DNA of 33,072 nt. It comes from an uncultured Acidimicrobiaceae bacterium (GTDB lineage Bacteria; Actinomycetota; Acidimicrobiia; Spongiisociales; UBA5794). The stretch lies in contig CAMYMC010000045.1 in assembly GCA_947259365.1 (NCBI GenBank), positions 1 through 33,072 of the forward strand, in the 5' to 3' direction. The position numbers and the translations under genes were made by a program. How positions within the stretch are numbered: the first letter of the stretch is position 1; each line of letters opens with the position of its first letter. The notes beneath the pieces were generated by a model. That model did no database searches. It was not told the DNA's origin and worked only from the letters and a program-made list of their open reading frames with translations. Positions 31,376 through 33,072 of this stretch are shown one piece after another.

Positions 31376-31409
31376 GCCCCCTCCTCCTCGACCAGCTTCC
31401 CGGCGCGAT

Positions 31410-31436
31410 CAACCCTCGACCCCAGGTCGAGGGTTG
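31410..31436. repeat. Perfect 12-bp inverted repeat upstream of the Tag-like gene
   Basis: CAACCCTCGACC (31410-31421) and GGTCGAGGGTTG (31425-31436) flank a 3-nt loop, 35 bases before the Tag-like start codon. It may be an mRNA leader hairpin or an operator. The rest of the 31376-31552 gap shows no other clear element. Confidence 0.8.
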
Positions 31437-31552
31437 GACGTTGCACGTCACCGCCCCGGCACGAGCCGACCCCGGGCGGCTTCGACGCGCTCCAGGCGGG
31501 CTAGTCACCGCTGCGACCCCGCAATGACCTTCACTTCCACCCGGTGGCGCCG

Positions 31553-32918
31553 ATGACACCTGGGAGTCCATCGCGGACGGGCGAGCACATGCCGGGTAAG
31601 GCCCCGACCATCCGACCACACGACCCCCGCAAGACCGGGGTTCGCGGCGCGGCCGTGGCCGGACTCGTCATCCTCGTCTTCGGCGCCGTCGTCTTCGCCA
31701 CGTCGTCGGCGACTCGTGACGCCGCTGCAGAGGGTATCGCCGCCCAGCGCACCGAGGCGCTGCTCGGAGCCGGCGACCTCGCGGTGAAGGCCCTCGCCCA
31801 GGCCGTGCTGCTCGCGGAGGATCACGCGCTCGGCGTCGCCGACACGGACACCATGCAGCTCGCGATCGACGAGGCGAGCACGACCCTCGGCGACATGGTC
31901 GACATCGCTGCCGACGCCGACGAGGCACTGGGCGTGGACACCGTCCTCCCGGTTGCAGACGTCGCCGCAGCCGAGGGCCGGGCGGTGCTCATGCTCCTCG
32001 TGGAAGACCGCGTAGTGGATGCGGGGTCCCGGCTGGCGACGACGACGAGGCGCGCGTTCATCGCGCTCAGGGACGAGGTCGCGGCCAGGCGCGATGCGCA
32101 CGCCAACGCACTCGAGTCCGTCGACGGCATCGCATCCCGGATCGGCAACATCGCCCGATTCCTCATCGCATTGCTCCTCCCGCTCGGTGCGATCGTCGCC
32201 TACCGCACGGCGGCACGCCGTCAGCTCCGCGTCGCAGAGATCCAGCTCGACGCCCGCCTCGACGCCGAGCACGAGGTCATTCGCGCCAAGGACGAGTTCA
32301 TCGCCAACATGTCCCACGAGCTCCGGACTCCGCTCACGTCGATCTACGGGTTCTCGGAATTGCTGCTCGAGACCGGACTGCTCGACCCCGAGTCGTCCAT
32401 GGACCTCATCGGGATGATCAACACCGAGTCGGCCGAGCTGGGAAGGATGGTCGAGGACCTCCTCGTCGCAGCGAGGGTCGACTCAGGCGGACTCGTCTAC
32501 AGCCTCGAGGCAACCGATGTGGCGGCACAGCTGGAGGCCGTCGTCGGCCCGCTCACCAGAGACGGGCAGACGATCGAGTTGGATCTGCCCACCACACCGG
32601 TGCTCGCCGACCCGCTGCGCGTCCGCCAGATCGCGCGCAATCTCGTCTCGAACTCGCTCCGCTACGGCGGGGAGGCTGGGGCTTGCCGTCGTCCGGTCCC
32701 TGACGGACGACATGGACGGCGGGGCCGAGTACTCAAGGGCGGACGGATGGACCCGGTTCAGCTTCTGGCTTCCGGTCGCGGCCGAGTCGCCCACAGCCGC
32801 TTCAACTGCTCCCGTCTCCGCAGAGGGCCCACTCGAGATCGCAGCCGCGACGGCGCCCGACGCAGGCTCGACGGTGACAGGACTCACCGGCGAGTTGCGC
32901 CACGGCGAAGCGTCATAG
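31553..32918 (+). pseudogene. Sensor histidine kinase with deletion/frameshift in the ATPase domain
   Basis: The N-terminal frame encodes a membrane sensor kinase. TM1 is near residues 32-50, then about 140 extracytoplasmic residues, TM2 (FLIALLLPLGAIVAY) and the HisKA domain with FIANMSHELRTPLTSIYGFS (H-box His). The N-box region RQIARNLVSNSLRYGG follows. After about 32670 the kinase homology jumps to another frame with GRLGLAVVRSLTDDMDGG (G2 box) and ends at 32918. The DxGxG box between N and G2, normally some 40-50 residues, is absent. Without the frame change the first frame stays open to the window end with unrelated, Arg-rich sequence. ATP binding should be lost unless this is an assembly error. 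The start could be ATG 31553 or 31589; both ribosome sites are weak. Confidence 0.75.
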
Positions 32919-32928
32919 GTCGGGCGTC

Positions 32929-33072
32929 ATGGCTGTGCGCACTCTCGCCACCCCACACAACCGGCGGGGAGCCCAGCGGGTGGGGACGTTCGTTCTCATT
33001 GCTCTCGCTGTGCTCGCGATCTCGGCCCCGGCGCGTGCCGTGCCGCTGGGCACCTTGTTGGACGAGTTCACG
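32929..33072 (+). CDS. N-terminus of a secreted protein (runs off the window)
   Basis: Forty-eight codons from ATG 32929 encode a typical Sec signal peptide: a basic start (MAVRTLATPHNRRGAQR), a hydrophobic core (FVLIALAVLAIS) and a cleavage motif ARA. The mature start VPLGTLLDEFT continues past the end. It lies 10 bases after the damaged kinase gene and may belong to the same operon. The ribosome site is weak (AGGTCGGG). Too little is visible to assign a function. Confidence 0.7.
   Translation, partial: MAVRTLATPHNRRGAQRVGTFVLIALAVLAISAPARAVPLGTLLDEFT

Noticed and set aside
31505..32317. A 270-codon minus-strand frame
   Set aside because: The plus strand encodes the sensor kinase with a clear H-box here; the minus frame is a shadow.

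Overview
This window is GC-rich, and its strongest resemblances are to Actinomycetota. The NuoB homologue has the actinobacterial form of the subunit. Two secreted proteins end in triple S-layer-homology repeats, one of them with the two-cysteine repeat variant I associate with Acidimicrobiia. Several genes have start codons 7-8 nt after a TANNNT -10 box with no Shine-Dalgarno, the leaderless arrangement common in this phylum. I read it as a chromosomal fragment of an acidimicrobial-type actinobacterium. No rRNA, tRNA, CRISPR array, insertion sequence or phage gene was seen.

Layout. 1-1333: tail of an acyl-CoA synthetase facing an HSD10-like dehydrogenase. 1416-3581 (minus): a two-gene electron-transfer module, an NQR2/RnfD-like membrane protein plus an isolated NuoB. 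3771-10234: a catabolic block. A GntR/UTRA regulator and a YgeW-like carbamoyltransferase lie on the minus strand, divergent from an aspartate-carbamoyltransferase-like enzyme, a carbamate kinase and two fold-type-II PLP enzymes on the plus strand. 10316-12103: a DUF4397/SLH surface protein. 12304-19541 (minus): xdhD, ssnA and ygfK. 19678-21680: an alpha/beta hydrolase and a CapA-like lipoprotein with a 31-threonine linker. 21695-27082 (minus): a UvrD-type helicase, a beta-propeller/SLH protein, a lipoprotein and an acidic secreted protein. 27304-30910: a plant-ECI1-like enoyl-CoA isomerase, an ABHD18-like hydrolase, SurE, Hsp20 and a GNAT acetyltransferase. 30938-33072: a shortened Tag-family protein, a sensor kinase with a damaged ATPase domain, and the start of a secreted protein.

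The most notable system spans about 3.8-19.6 kb. YgfK, SsnA, an XdhD-type molybdenum hydroxylase, a YgeW-like carbamoyltransferase and carbamate kinase are the hallmark set of the selenium-dependent molybdenum hydroxylase (SDMH) cluster, which is linked to anaerobic purine/urate breakdown in enterobacteria and gut anaerobes. Here the set is rebuilt. There are two different carbamoyltransferases, one of which appears to have lost its aspartate-binding residues. YgeX (diaminopropionate ammonia-lyase) is absent and two other PLP enzymes stand near its usual position. The FAD subunit YgfM is missing, and SsnA lacks its N-terminal small domain. A sigma70-like promoter with a palindrome between its -35 and -10 boxes lies in front of the regulator. 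The proposed flow is purine to ureido-amino acid to carbamoyl phosphate plus a small amino acid, with ATP formed by carbamate kinase. This is inference. hyuA, ygeY and the yqeB/yqeC/mocA maturation genes are not in the window.
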